This document shows, piece after piece, positions 1-8,483 of a DNA stretch of 45,891 nt. The DNA comes from Parapedobacter soli (GTDB taxonomy: Bacteria > Bacteroidota > Bacteroidia > Sphingobacteriales > Sphingobacteriaceae), in assembly GCF_025460835.1 (NCBI RefSeq), contig NZ_JAMXAY010000040.1, forward strand, positions 1 through 45,891, in the 5' to 3' direction. The position numbers were made by a program, and so were the translations under genes. Within the stretch, counting starts at the first letter, position 1. Every line of letters begins with the position of its first letter. The notes beneath the pieces are model-generated. The model was given only the letters and a program-made list of their open reading frames with translations. It had not been told where the DNA came from and ran no database searches.

Positions 1-44
1 AATACCGTGAAAAGGTGCTAAAACTTTAAAAGCGAAATCCCTGA

Positions 45-75
45 CACTATGGGTGAGGCAACCTCACCCATAGTG
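45..75. repeat. 14-bp perfect inverted repeat with 3-nt loop
   Basis: Positions 45-58 (CACTATGGGTGAGG) are repeated as the exact reverse complement at 62-75, separated by CAA. A transcript in either direction could form a strong hairpin. No run of T follows directly on either strand, so it is not a textbook intrinsic terminator. It lies 44 bp before the nucleotidyltransferase remnant and could be the terminator of a gene left of the window or a small palindromic repeat. Confidence 0.6.
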
Positions 76-119
76 CATAATCGGTACGATAGTTGTATTT
101 TTGTTTCAAGCGGTTAAGG

Positions 120-420
120 ATGAATTTTCTCACAAAACATATCGACGCCATTCGGAAATTATGCAGCAAGCATTACGTCAAACAACTGTATGCCTTTGGG
201 TCTGTACTTACCCACAGATTCGATACGGATAGCGATGTGGCCCTTATCGTCGATTTTGATTCAGTAACGGTGGAAGACTACGCCGAACAACTACTACGAC
301 CTCAAGTTCTCCCTTGAGAATATTTTAAATCGTCCGGTTGACCTATTGGAATCCAAGGCAATCAAAAACCCCTTTTTCAAACAATCTATTGCTCAAAGTC
401 AACAATTGGTCTATGGATGA
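120..420 (+). pseudogene. MNT-type nucleotidyltransferase antitoxin, frameshifted
   Basis: The ATG at 120 follows AAGG and opens a protein of the minimal nucleotidyltransferase (MntA-like) family. The GS motif is visible ('YAFGSVL'), and the DxD metal-binding step reads 'SDVAL' where the family normally has 'SDIDL', so the second catalytic aspartate is alanine. The frame breaks near 293: one extra base in GAACAACTAC leads to a stop at 315-317. Removing that base restores the usual family tail ('YYDLKFSLENIL', 'RPVDLLE', 'KAIKNPFF', 'QLVYG') up to TGA at 418-420. It overlaps the following HEPN fragment by 8 nt, the normal arrangement for MNT/HEPN pairs. Family members AMPylate and silence their HEPN toxin; this copy is almost certainly inactive. 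Confidence 0.8.
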
Positions 421-616
421 TGCTGTAAAAGCTTGGCTTTTTGATATTTCCAATGCCATCGAAGAGATTGATAGTTTTTTTGTCGGCATTCCTAAAGATT
501 TTTATCAGTATCAACAGGATCTCAAAACCAAGCGGGCAGTAGAGCGGAAGTCCAGTATAACAAATTGCGCATCATCCTTCCGATATATAAGCCAATGCTC
601 ATTAATTCGGTGCTAA
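413..616 (+). pseudogene. HEPN (HepT/DUF86-like) toxin fragment, 3' truncated
   Basis: ATG at 413 starts a recognisable HEPN N-terminus: 'MDDAVKAWLFDISNAIEE', 'FFVGIPKDFYQYQQDLK' and 'TKRAVER'. After about 46 residues (near 550) family similarity stops and unrelated sequence runs to a stop at 616. The C-terminal half that carries the R-x4-6-H ribonuclease motif is absent, so this cannot be an active toxin. It overlaps the nucleotidyltransferase remnant by 8 nt. Loss of the toxin's active half together with a frameshift in the antitoxin suggests the pair has decayed, probably by a deletion joining unrelated sequence at about 550. Confidence 0.75.
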
Positions 617-730
617 AATGCCTAAAAACCCAACATTCGGCAACCCTAAGCCGCAAAAACACTAAATCGTTAAATCATACTGACTATCAACCAGACAATC
701 ACAATACACTCGCGCCTGTTAGCGCACCTA

Positions 731-3700
731 CTATTCGATTACCAACACTAAATCATCGGTATTTACCAACGTCCCGGCACCCAACACAATCTCCTTCACG
801 GTACCCGCTACCGCTGCGGTGACGGTCGTTTCCATCTTCATGGCTTCGATGATGAAGAGCGGTTCATTCACCTTTATGGCGTCCCCTTCCCGCACAAACA
901 CCGTGGATAACAGCCCTTGCAACGGCGACCCCACCTGACGGGAATTGCTCAAGTCGGCCTTTTTATTCTCCTTACGCGTAGCGTTGGCCCCGGTGTCGTG
1001 TATTTCAAGGTTCCGTGTCTGTCCGTTCAATTTGAAGAAAACAATCCGTTTACCGTTGGCATCCGGCGGACCGATAGACACCAACTTCACTAGCAGTGTT
1101 TTACCACGGGCAATTTCTATAGTAGTCTCTTCCCCCGGCTCCATCCCGTACAGGAAATACTGTGTGGGAACGACAGATACATCCCCATACTTCCGGTAGG
1201 CTTGTAAATAATCTGTAAATACTTTTGGATAAAACTTGTAACTCAAATAATCGGTGAACGTAAGGTCCGCGCCAAATTCGTACTGAAAATCGTTAAAGTC
1301 TGCTTCTATATCCAATGGTGGGAGATGCATATTGGGCCGCTCGGTATACGCCCGCTGTCCCTTTAGTACCATCTGCTGCAATTTCGTGGGAAACCCTCCC
1401 TCCGGTTGGCCGATGTCACCTTTGAAAAACGAAACCACAGAATCCGGGAACGACAGGGATGCCCCCTTAGCCATCACGTCGTCGGCAGTGAGGTTATTGG
1501 CCGCCATATATTGAGCCATGTCGCCCACCACCTTTGAACTGGGCGTCACCTTCACGATGTCGCCAAACAACTCATTGGCTTCGCGGTAGCTCCGTTTGAC
1601 ATCGACTAAGCGATCGCCCAAGCCCAATGCCGAGGCTTGCTGACGCAGGTTGGAGTATTGCCCTCCGGGTATTTCATGCCGGAATACCTCGGCCGAGCCG
1701 GCCTTCATCCCCGATTCGAACGGTGCATAATAAGTGCGTATGGTCTCCCAATAATCACTATAGGCGTTCAGGCTATCCATATCAAACGTATTTTCTCGTT
1801 CGTGGAAGCGCATCATCTCGACCACTGCATTGAGGTTCGGCTGCGACGTGAGGCCCGATAGCGATCCCAAGGCACAATCCACCACGTCTACGCCCGCTTC
1901 GATTGCTTTGAGGTAGGTCGCCGTCTGCAAGGAAGACGTATCGTGCGTATGTAAGTGGATGGGGATCTTCACCGTATCCTTCAGCGCCGCAATCAGTTCC
2001 TGTGCAGCGTAGGGCTTCAATAAGCCAGACATATCCTTCAGTCCCAAGATGTGGGCGCCCGCATTTTCCAGGTCCTTCGCCTTGCGCTGGTAATAGTTCA
2101 GGTCGTATTTGGTGCGCGACGGGTCGAGGATATCGCCCGTGTAGCACAGCGTTCCCTCCGCAATGCCGTCGGTTCGTTTCCGTACCATGTCAATGCAGGG
2201 GGTGACATTTTCCATCCAGTTGAGCGAATCGAAAATCCGGAAGATGTCCACGCCGGTTTCCCAGCTTTTTTCCACGAATGCGTCGATTAGGTTATCCGGA
2301 TAGGCCGCATACCCTACCCCATTGCATCCACGGATCAGCATCTGCAGCAAAACATTGGGCACGGCCTTCCGCAATTTCACCAGCCGCTGCCACGGATCTT
2401 CCATTTGGAAGCGCAGGCACACGTCAAACGTGGCACCGCCCCAAACCTCCATGCTGAATATCTGCGGGTGCGCTTTCGCAAAGCCTGCCGCTACTTTCAG
2501 CATGTCGTAGGTACGCATGCGGGTAGCCAGTAGCGACTGATGGGCATCGCGCAAGGTGGTATCGGTATAATGTATCCGCCTCTCCTTAGCCAGCCATTCG
2601 CAAAAACCCTCAGGCCCCAGTTCGGTGAGGCGGTCTTTGGTTCCTTTGGGATAGGCCGCATGCAGATCCACCGGAGGTACCCGCGGCACTTCCAATTGCG
2701 GCGGCCGCGATGCCCCTTTCACATCCGGGTTGCCATTTACTGAGATATCGCCCAGGAACTCGAGCAATTTGGTACCACGGTCTAGCCGCCCCGCAGGCTT
2801 GAACAGTTCGGGGTGGGCCGCGATGAAGCCTACGGTGGCCTCGCCGGCCAGGAAAACTGGGTGGGTCACGAGGTTTTCCAGAAACCCGATATTGTTTTTC
2901 ACCCCCCGTATCCGAAATTCGCGGAGGGCACGGTCCATCCGTTTGGCTGCTTCGGCCAAGGTATTGCCATGGGTGCTTAGTTTAACCAACATGGAGTCAA
3001 AAAACGGGCTCACCTTCATCCCCGGATAGGCGCTTCCCTCGTCGAGTCGCACACCGAAACCGGCTGCATTACGGTACGTGATGATGGTCCCATAGTCGGG
3101 CTTGAAATCCGAGGCGGGGTCTTCCGTGGTAATCCGGCATTGGATAGCGTAGCCATTCAGCGGAATGGCTTGCTGATTGCCAAGTCCAACGCGCGGATCG
3201 CTGAGCTGGTCGCCAGAAGCGATATACAGCTGGGTTTTTATCAAATCGATTCCCGTCACCAATTCGGTTACGGTGTGCTCCACCTGGATGCGCGGGTTTA
3301 CTTCGATGAAATAGACATCGCCATTAGCATCCACTAAAAACTCGACAGTCCCTACATTGTCGTAGCCCGCATGTTTTGCGATGTCCGTCGCATAGCCGTG
3401 TAGCTTACTTCGAGTCCCGTCGGCTAGGTTTGCCGCGGGGGCTACCTCCACCACTTTCTGGAACCGCCGCTGTACCGAGCAATCGCGTTCATAGAGATGG
3501 GCCACGTTGCCGTGGCGGTCTCCCACCACTTGCACTTCGATATGACGGGGATTTTCGATGTACCGTTCCAGGAATACGGTTCCATCGCCGAAGGCCTTGA
3601 ATGCCTCATTTCGGGCACTACTGAATGCAGTTTCCAGATCCGCATCGCTCCGTACTACGCGCATGCCGCGGCCGCCGCCGCCAGCCGCGGCCTTCAGCAT

Positions 3701-4171
3701 CAACGGGAAGCCGATTCGCCCGGCTTCAGCAAGTGCCTCCGTTATATCATCCAACCCTTTCCTGCTGCTTTCTATAATTGGCACGCCGGCTTGCTGGGCA
3801 ACCGCCTTTGCTTTCACCTTATCGCCCAGCATGTCCATTACAGTTGGCGAGGGTCCAACGAATACAATGCCTTCTTCGGCACACCGTCGGGCAAATACCG
3901 CATTCTCGGAGAGAAACCCGTAGCCAGGGTGTATCGCGTCAGCACCGCTTTCTTTGGCTACATTGATAATGGCTTCAATATCGAGGTAAGGTTTTAACGG
4001 CTCTCGGTCATCACCCACTTGATATGCTTCATCCGACTTGTACCGGTGCAGCGAATACCGGTCTTCAAACGTATAGACGGCCACCGTACCGATGCCCAAT
4101 TCATTACATGCTCGGCTGATTCGAATCGCAATCTCACCACGGTTTGCGATCAATACTTTTTTGATGTTCAT
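731..4171 (-). CDS. pyc: Pyruvate carboxylase
   Basis: Biotin-dependent cytoplasmic enzyme that carboxylates pyruvate to oxaloacetate with ATP and bicarbonate (anaplerosis). The 1146-aa product from the ATG at 4171 has the full family length. Domain order: biotin carboxylase (about 1-450; 'LIANRGEIAIRI', the ATP-grasp glycine loop 'GGGGRGMR', 'NPRIQVEHTVTE'), carboxyltransferase TIM barrel (about 530-1040; 'TLRDAHQSLLATR', metal site 'HLHTHD', carboxylated-lysine region 'LGLKDMSG'), and C-terminal biotinyl domain with 'EAMKMET', the biotin lysine being about K1112. An earlier in-frame ATG at 4219 adds 16 unlike residues; 4171 is preferred because homologues start at 'MNIKKVLIANRG' and GGAAGGAA lies just upstream. 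It is separated from the next operon by about 420 bp and is probably transcribed alone. A housekeeping gene, possibly favoured by a pathway yielding pyruvate. Confidence 0.97.
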   Translation of the reverse strand: MNIKKVLIANRGEIAIRISRACNELGIGTVAVYTFEDRYSLHRYKSDEAYQVGDDREPLKPYLDIEAIINVAKESGADAIHPGYGFLSENAVFARRCAEEGIVFVGPSPTVMDMLGDKVKAKAVAQQAGVPIIESSRKGLDDITEALAEAGRIGFPLMLKAAAGGGGRGMRVVRSDADLETAFSSARNEAFKAFGDGTVFLERYIENPRHIEVQVVGDRHGNVAHLYERDCSVQRRFQKVVEVAPAANLADGTRSKLHGYATDIAKHAGYDNVGTVEFLVDANGDVYFIEVNPRIQVEHTVTELVTGIDLIKTQLYIASGDQLSDPRVGLGNQQAIPLNGYAIQCRITTEDPASDFKPDYGTIITYRNAAGFGVRLDEGSAYPGMKVSPFFDSMLVKLSTHGNTLAEAAKRMDRALREFRIRGVKNNIGFLENLVTHPVFLAGEATVGFIAAHPELFKPAGRLDRGTKLLEFLGDISVNGNPDVKGASRPPQLEVPRVPPVDLHAAYPKGTKDRLTELGPEGFCEWLAKERRIHYTDTTLRDAHQSLLATRMRTYDMLKVAAGFAKAHPQIFSMEVWGGATFDVCLRFQMEDPWQRLVKLRKAVPNVLLQMLIRGCNGVGYAAYPDNLIDAFVEKSWETGVDIFRIFDSLNWMENVTPCIDMVRKRTDGIAEGTLCYTGDILDPSRTKYDLNYYQRKAKDLENAGAHILGLKDMSGLLKPYAAQELIAALKDTVKIPIHLHTHDTSSLQTATYLKAIEAGVDVVDCALGSLSGLTSQPNLNAVVEMMRFHERENTFDMDSLNAYSDYWETIRTYYAPFESGMKAGSAEVFRHEIPGGQYSNLRQQASALGLGDRLVDVKRSYREANELFGDIVKVTPSSKVVGDMAQYMAANNLTADDVMAKGASLSFPDSVVSFFKGDIGQPEGGFPTKLQQMVLKGQRAYTERPNMHLPPLDIEADFNDFQYEFGADLTFTDYLSYKFYPKVFTDYLQAYRKYGDVSVVPTQYFLYGMEPGEETTIEIARGKTLLVKLVSIGPPDANGKRIVFFKLNGQTRNLEIHDTGANATRKENKKADLSNSRQVGSPLQGLLSTVFVREGDAIKVNEPLFIIEAMKMETTVTAAVAGTVKEIVLGAGTLVNTDDLVLVIE

Positions 4172-4594
4172 AATGTTCCTTCCCTGTTTATGCCAGCTCA
4201 CAAACCTGCCGTTGTTCACCCACTCCGCCCACCGCCGGGAGCCTCGAGTGGATCGACAGGTTCTCCCCCACGCGATTCAGTCCACACCCATTGAAAAAGT
4301 CGCGGTCCCAATCATGGAACCGATTGGAAATAGCCCTTCTTACGCCATACTCATCCAAAACACCCGGGCATTCTGCCTCGGGGCTACCGAAACGGATTAA
4401 TCTCATAATGGTTGTAAAAATTTATACCGATATTAGAATGTTAATTATTCGACGCCCGAACCCTGATAACCAATCGCCCCATGACAAGCACCTCGCCCTA
4501 AATTACAACCACATACCCCTATTGGTAATCATGGAAAAATAACCATTTTGATAAGATTGCACACATCCCAAGCAGAGGTCCATAGCTACTGTTA
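4172..4594. other. Intergenic region upstream of pyc
   Basis: This 423-bp gap separates pyc from the end of the sugar operon. No protein in either strand resembles a known family, and I see no tRNA or hairpin terminator. It should hold the pyc promoter (minus strand), but I did not find a clear TAnnTTTG element with a spaced TTTG. Its right part (about 4400-4570) is AT-richer than the flanks. Confidence 0.5.
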
Positions 4595-5527
4595 TTATGG
4601 TTCGTGGGTATCACTAAAAGTAGTTAACGCCTCTTTATCCCCGAGCTTCGTCAAGATTTTTTGCAGACCTTCCATCTCCTGTCGTAGCCCGATTTTAGCA
4701 TCGCGTTCACGATCGTGATTCAAAATTCCTATCGGGCCTTCATAGCCGCTGTTCGCCACAATTTCAATCATCGATTCTTCCACATCGCCTTCACCGATAC
4801 CATAAAATGATTCTGTGTCCCCAGCCTTTAAACCAGCCAAGTTCACAGCGTATAGGTAAGGGACGATTTTAGGGAAAAACTCAGCAAAACGAACATGGTG
4901 GAACCGGGCGTGGTGAAAATTGTAAACCAGCCCAATGTTTGGCAGATTGATATGTTTAAGCAACGCCAATTGATTCTCCGGTTCGCCATACCAACCTCCG
5001 TGGTTATACAAACCTACTTTACAACCTAAAGACGCAGCGCGTTCTGCCACATAACGAATAGGTATGGACATCTCCGCTATTTTTCGGGCCTGGCTTAACG
5101 AATCAAACCCTTCGCCCTCGTCGATATATAACCAAATTTCGGTTTCCACTTCATTACGTTCCAGAAAATCGAAAATGGCCTGAACAAATGTATCTTTCTG
5201 GGGTTCTTTGCCTGTCATCATCCAAAACGCTTGCAGCCGAATACCGTGATGAGTCAATGCTTTCCATTCCTCGTCAAACGTCGGCACATGTTGTGCACGC
5301 CAGTCATACGCCAGCATCTTAATACCAAGCTCATTAAGCATTTCAGCTCGCTCCCACGGGCCACGGAGTTCTGCATCATAAGGCACGATACACCACGCCA
5401 ATAAGTTATCTTTGGCAAAAACCGACGGCTTCTTCTCGGGTTCGCACGAAATAAAAAGCATCGCGAGGGATGCGAAAATGAGGAGTTGACAAATAGGCAA
5501 CCCCATTTTTGTAGGTAACTTCGTCAT
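4595..5527 (-). CDS. Xylose-isomerase-like TIM-barrel lipoprotein (sugar phosphate isomerase/epimerase family)
   Basis: 310-aa protein with a lipoprotein signal: hydrophobic segment about residues 13-27 and a lipobox ending 'LFISC' (C28). The mature part resembles AP-endonuclease-family-2/xylose-isomerase-like TIM barrels: 'WCIVPYDAELRGPWERAEMLNELGI', 'WLYIDEGEG', 'KVGLYNHGGW', a His-rich strand 'YNFHHARFHH' and a C-terminal 'GPIGILNHDRERD'. Such proteins bind a divalent metal and act on sugars or keto-sugars, but many periplasmic Bacteroidota members have no assigned reaction. It is the last gene of the operon running from 12328, 3 nt after the PQQ dehydrogenase. Being a lipoprotein, it would act in the periplasm with that dehydrogenase, not on cytoplasmic sugar phosphates. 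Exact substrate unknown. Confidence 0.75.
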   Translation of the reverse strand: MTKLPTKMGLPICQLLIFASLAMLFISCEPEKKPSVFAKDNLLAWCIVPYDAELRGPWERAEMLNELGIKMLAYDWRAQHVPTFDEEWKALTHHGIRLQAFWMMTGKEPQKDTFVQAIFDFLERNEVETEIWLYIDEGEGFDSLSQARKIAEMSIPIRYVAERAASLGCKVGLYNHGGWYGEPENQLALLKHINLPNIGLVYNFHHARFHHVRFAEFFPKIVPYLYAVNLAGLKAGDTESFYGIGEGDVEESMIEIVANSGYEGPIGILNHDRERDAKIGLRQEMEGLQKILTKLGDKEALTTFSDTHEP

Positions 5528-5530
5528 AGT

Positions 5531-7642
5531 CTATTGAATTAAATTATCAGGTAGTGCAAATGCAATGTATTCATCTCCCGTTGGTGTACCCAATTTCCCT
5601 CCGCCCGTTGCGGGAATAATCACATACTGTCTTCCATTTGCCATGTATGTACTGGGCACTGCAAAACCTCCAAAAGGCAGTTGTACTTCCCAAAGTATTT
5701 TGCCTGAATCCTGATCGAAAGCACGAAAGCGCTCGTCACGTGTTGCACCGACAAATACCAATCCCCCTGCCGTGGCGATGCTACCGCCGAAATTCTCCGT
5801 ACCGGTAATATCTATGCCCCTTGCGGTTAACTCAGGGTATTCGCCGAGCGGCACTTTCCACTTTATCTTGCCCGTCGTTAAATCAATCGCGTTTAATGTC
5901 CCCCAAGGCGGCGCCGTAGCCGGATACCCCTGATCATCGAGAAACTTGATGTAATTGATGGCGCGATAATACGGACTTCGAACGGCGGCATCCGCTTCGA
6001 ACGACGCCTTTTCATCTAGCAGGTAAGCGGCAATCTGCTGTACTTCATCTTCTGGGATATGTGAAAAAGGAGGCATCGCACCTTTACCTGTTTTGATGAT
6101 GTTTACCACTTGATGCGGGGTGTATTTATCATGCAATCCACTTAGTGAGGGCACACCTCCCCTACCTTTCCGGTCTGCACCGTGACAGGACACACAGTTA
6201 CTCTTCAAAAACAGTGCCCGCCCGGGATGTTCTTGGATTGATTCGTTGTCTTTCTCCTCGTAAATATTTCGCATGGTTATGTGCCAAGCCACGTCGTTCG
6301 AGTTTACAAACAACGTGTTTGACACGGGATTATAAGATCCACCTCCCCATTCCGCTCCACCATGGATTCCGTAATAGATAATTCCTTTCGTAGACGGCGG
6401 AACAAACCATCCGGCATCCGCACTGTCGAATATTTTAGTTGCGTATGCATTTGCTTCAGAAGTAAGCTGCGTCAGGTCCTCGTGCGTGACAACCTGCTTT
6501 GCAAAGGGCTCCGGCCAACTGATATAAGGTTGGGTAGGCCAGGCCACCTCCGCATACAGCGGGCTTTCCGGTACGGCGCGCTCCTCTACTTCGGATAGTA
6601 CCTCCCCAGTTACTCGATTAAAAAGCAATACATGCCCTGTCTTCGTTAACTGGGCTACACCAGGCACCTTCTTTCCATGATAGTCAAGCTCAGTAAGTAT
6701 GGGGGCACAAGGCAAATCCAAGTCCCATAGATCATGGTGGATTGCTTGGAAGTGCCACTCCAGGTGTCCGTTGGCTGCATCCAATGCGACGATGCAGTTC
6801 CCAAATAAGTGCTCCCCCTCATTGTCAGGCCGATAAAAATCATCTTTAGGCTGCCCCGTAGCAAAATAAACCATACCCAGTTGGCTGTCCACACTCAACC
6901 CACCCCAAACGTTAACTCCAGCACCTGTTTTCCAGAAATTGGGGTCACCCCAGGTTTCATAACCGTATTCTCCTGGTTGTGGAATCGTATGGAATATCCA
7001 TTTACGCTCCCCCGTATGCACATTGAAAGCACTCACGTTGGCCGGTCCGCTCCATGTCATGGCACCCACAATGACCAGATCATCGAAAATAACCGGCGCG
7101 GCCGGCGCGGTGATGCCCATTTGGTCGGCCGGTTTAACCAGTCCCTGATTTAGGTTGATTCTTCCGCGATCGCCGAACCCCTCCACGGATTCTCCGGTAT
7201 GGGCATCCACGGCGTTGAGGTACCCGCCGCTGGTAAAGAAAATCCGGGCGTTGCTTCCAGACGCCCAATAAGCGATTCCCCTATTCACGCCACCAAATTG
7301 CTCGTCATCACGGGCGGGATTAAAACGCCATCGTTCGTGCCCGTTCGCTCCATCCACCGCTACGAGTTCCTGAGCAGGAGTGGTTAAAAAAACGGTACCA
7401 GCCACGATTAATGGATTCATTTGTATATTTCCTGCCTTATTGCCAGACCGGTATATCCACGCAACCGCTAGATGTGAGACATTCGCTTTATTAATCTGCG
7501 CGAGTTGTGAGTATTTCTGTTGCCCCTCGCTGCCGCCGGTATGGGCCCAGTCTTGTTGAGCATAGTCTGTTTGTACGGAGCCGCATGCCGACACGAAACA
7601 GGAAAACACCGCCACCTTCAGCAAATTTCTTACGACCGCCAT
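5531..7642 (-). CDS. PQQ-dependent dehydrogenase with internal cytochrome c domain (lipoprotein)
   Basis: Quinohaemoprotein alcohol/sugar dehydrogenase type: an eight-bladed PQQ propeller ('VAWIYRSG', 'AVDGANGHERW', 'ALDAANGHLEWHFQ', 'IDLTTGKIKWKVPLGE') interrupted by a haem c domain with 'CVSCH' (about 483-487) and a likely axial Met in 'MPPF' (about 523). The start at 7642 gives a 703-aa protein with a short lipoprotein signal ending 'FVSAC' (C20) and lies 2 nt after the amidohydrolase stop; longer in-frame starts (7681, 7738) would run into that gene and spoil the signal peptide. Known relatives oxidise aldose C1 or alcohols in the periplasm and pass electrons to the respiratory chain. In this operon it may make the lactone that the fuconolactonase-like enzyme opens. 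PQQ synthesis genes are not in the window. Confidence 0.88.
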   Translation of the reverse strand: MAVVRNLLKVAVFSCFVSACGSVQTDYAQQDWAHTGGSEGQQKYSQLAQINKANVSHLAVAWIYRSGNKAGNIQMNPLIVAGTVFLTTPAQELVAVDGANGHERWRFNPARDDEQFGGVNRGIAYWASGSNARIFFTSGGYLNAVDAHTGESVEGFGDRGRINLNQGLVKPADQMGITAPAAPVIFDDLVIVGAMTWSGPANVSAFNVHTGERKWIFHTIPQPGEYGYETWGDPNFWKTGAGVNVWGGLSVDSQLGMVYFATGQPKDDFYRPDNEGEHLFGNCIVALDAANGHLEWHFQAIHHDLWDLDLPCAPILTELDYHGKKVPGVAQLTKTGHVLLFNRVTGEVLSEVEERAVPESPLYAEVAWPTQPYISWPEPFAKQVVTHEDLTQLTSEANAYATKIFDSADAGWFVPPSTKGIIYYGIHGGAEWGGGSYNPVSNTLFVNSNDVAWHITMRNIYEEKDNESIQEHPGRALFLKSNCVSCHGADRKGRGGVPSLSGLHDKYTPHQVVNIIKTGKGAMPPFSHIPEDEVQQIAAYLLDEKASFEADAAVRSPYYRAINYIKFLDDQGYPATAPPWGTLNAIDLTTGKIKWKVPLGEYPELTARGIDITGTENFGGSIATAGGLVFVGATRDERFRAFDQDSGKILWEVQLPFGGFAVPSTYMANGRQYVIIPATGGGKLGTPTGDEYIAFALPDNLIQ

Positions 7643-7644
7643 CG

Positions 7645-8472
7645 CTATAAATTGTAGAAAACTTGACAATTTCCGCCCCATAGCTTTCGTTTTTCTCCAT
7701 CGGTCAATCCACGTGTACTTTCTTCGACGATCTCGCATACTTCATCATAGGATGCTCCCAAAAGGCAAACGGGCCAGTCACTACCAAAAATCAATCGGTC
7801 GACACCAAATAATTCCAACACTTCCATGATGTAAATCTCAAAGTCTTTCACTTGCCACTTCAACCAATCGGCTTCGGTAACAAGCCCTGCTAGTTTGCAG
7901 CTTACGTTCTCAAAGCTTGCGAGGACAGCTAAGTCCTTTTTCCATTCGGTGAATTTCCGATCTTTTATAAACGGTTTCGCCAAGTGATCGACAACGAATT
8001 TTTGATCAGGAAAGCGCTTCACGAATGCCGCCGCATAAGGAAGGTGTTTTGGATAGATGAGTATATCGTATGTATACCCAAACTTATTCAGCATCGAGAT
8101 GCCCCGGCAGAAATCGTCCCGTAAGAGAAAATCTACTTGAGGTTCTGATTGCACGATATGCCGAAACCCTTTAACGCGCCTGAATTGCGAGAAATATGCG
8201 AGTCGCTCTTCGATGTCGGCACGGCACAAATCGACCCAACCCACTACGCCTTTTATGAAGTCGAACTCATCCGCAAGCTCCAATAAATAGTGGGTCTCCA
8301 GCTCGCTCTGGTCGGCCTGTACTGCAATGCATCCTTCAATTTGGTTCTGCTGCATAAGCGGCCATACGTCGGGCGGAAAGTAATCGTTCTTGATTTTGGC
8401 ACGGGCGTCGTCGATCCATGCATCCTTAATCGGGTCGTATCTCCAAAAGTGTTGGTGGCTGTCAATTCGCAT
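7645..8472 (-). CDS. Amidohydrolase, L-fuconolactonase-like (COG3618)
   Basis: 275-aa cytoplasmic TIM-barrel hydrolase of the amidohydrolase_2 family. Visible ligand motifs are the N-terminal 'MRIDSHQHFW' (H6, H8), 'FVVDHLAKP' and 'LIFGSDWPV', which hold the catalytic metal and base. Characterised COG3618 members hydrolyse sugar lactones such as L-fucono- and L-rhamnono-lactone, giving aldonates. The start at 8472 is preferred over 8499: it begins directly at the conserved motif and falls 11 nt after the stop of the upstream UxaA gene, while 8499 overlaps it. Placed between a UxaA-type dehydratase and a PQQ dehydrogenase, it fits lactone to aldonate in an oxidative 6-deoxy-sugar pathway. Which sugar (L-rhamnose, L-fucose or other) cannot be read from sequence. 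Confidence 0.88.
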   Translation of the reverse strand: MRIDSHQHFWRYDPIKDAWIDDARAKIKNDYFPPDVWPLMQQNQIEGCIAVQADQSELETHYLLELADEFDFIKGVVGWVDLCRADIEERLAYFSQFRRVKGFRHIVQSEPQVDFLLRDDFCRGISMLNKFGYTYDILIYPKHLPYAAAFVKRFPDQKFVVDHLAKPFIKDRKFTEWKKDLAVLASFENVSCKLAGLVTEADWLKWQVKDFEIYIMEVLELFGVDRLIFGSDWPVCLLGASYDEVCEIVEESTRGLTDGEKRKLWGGNCQVFYNL

Positions 8473-8483
8473 TATTGTATTCG

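Noticed and set aside
96-103. TATTTTTG as promoter of the nucleotidyltransferase remnant
   Set aside because: No -33 element at the right spacing and only 16 bp before the start codon.
3497-3997. 166-codon plus-strand frame inside pyc
   Set aside because: Antisense to the conserved biotin carboxylase domain; shadow frame.
4291-4542. 83-codon plus-strand frame in the gap upstream of pyc
   Set aside because: No family resemblance, no ribosome-binding context, basic low-complexity translation.
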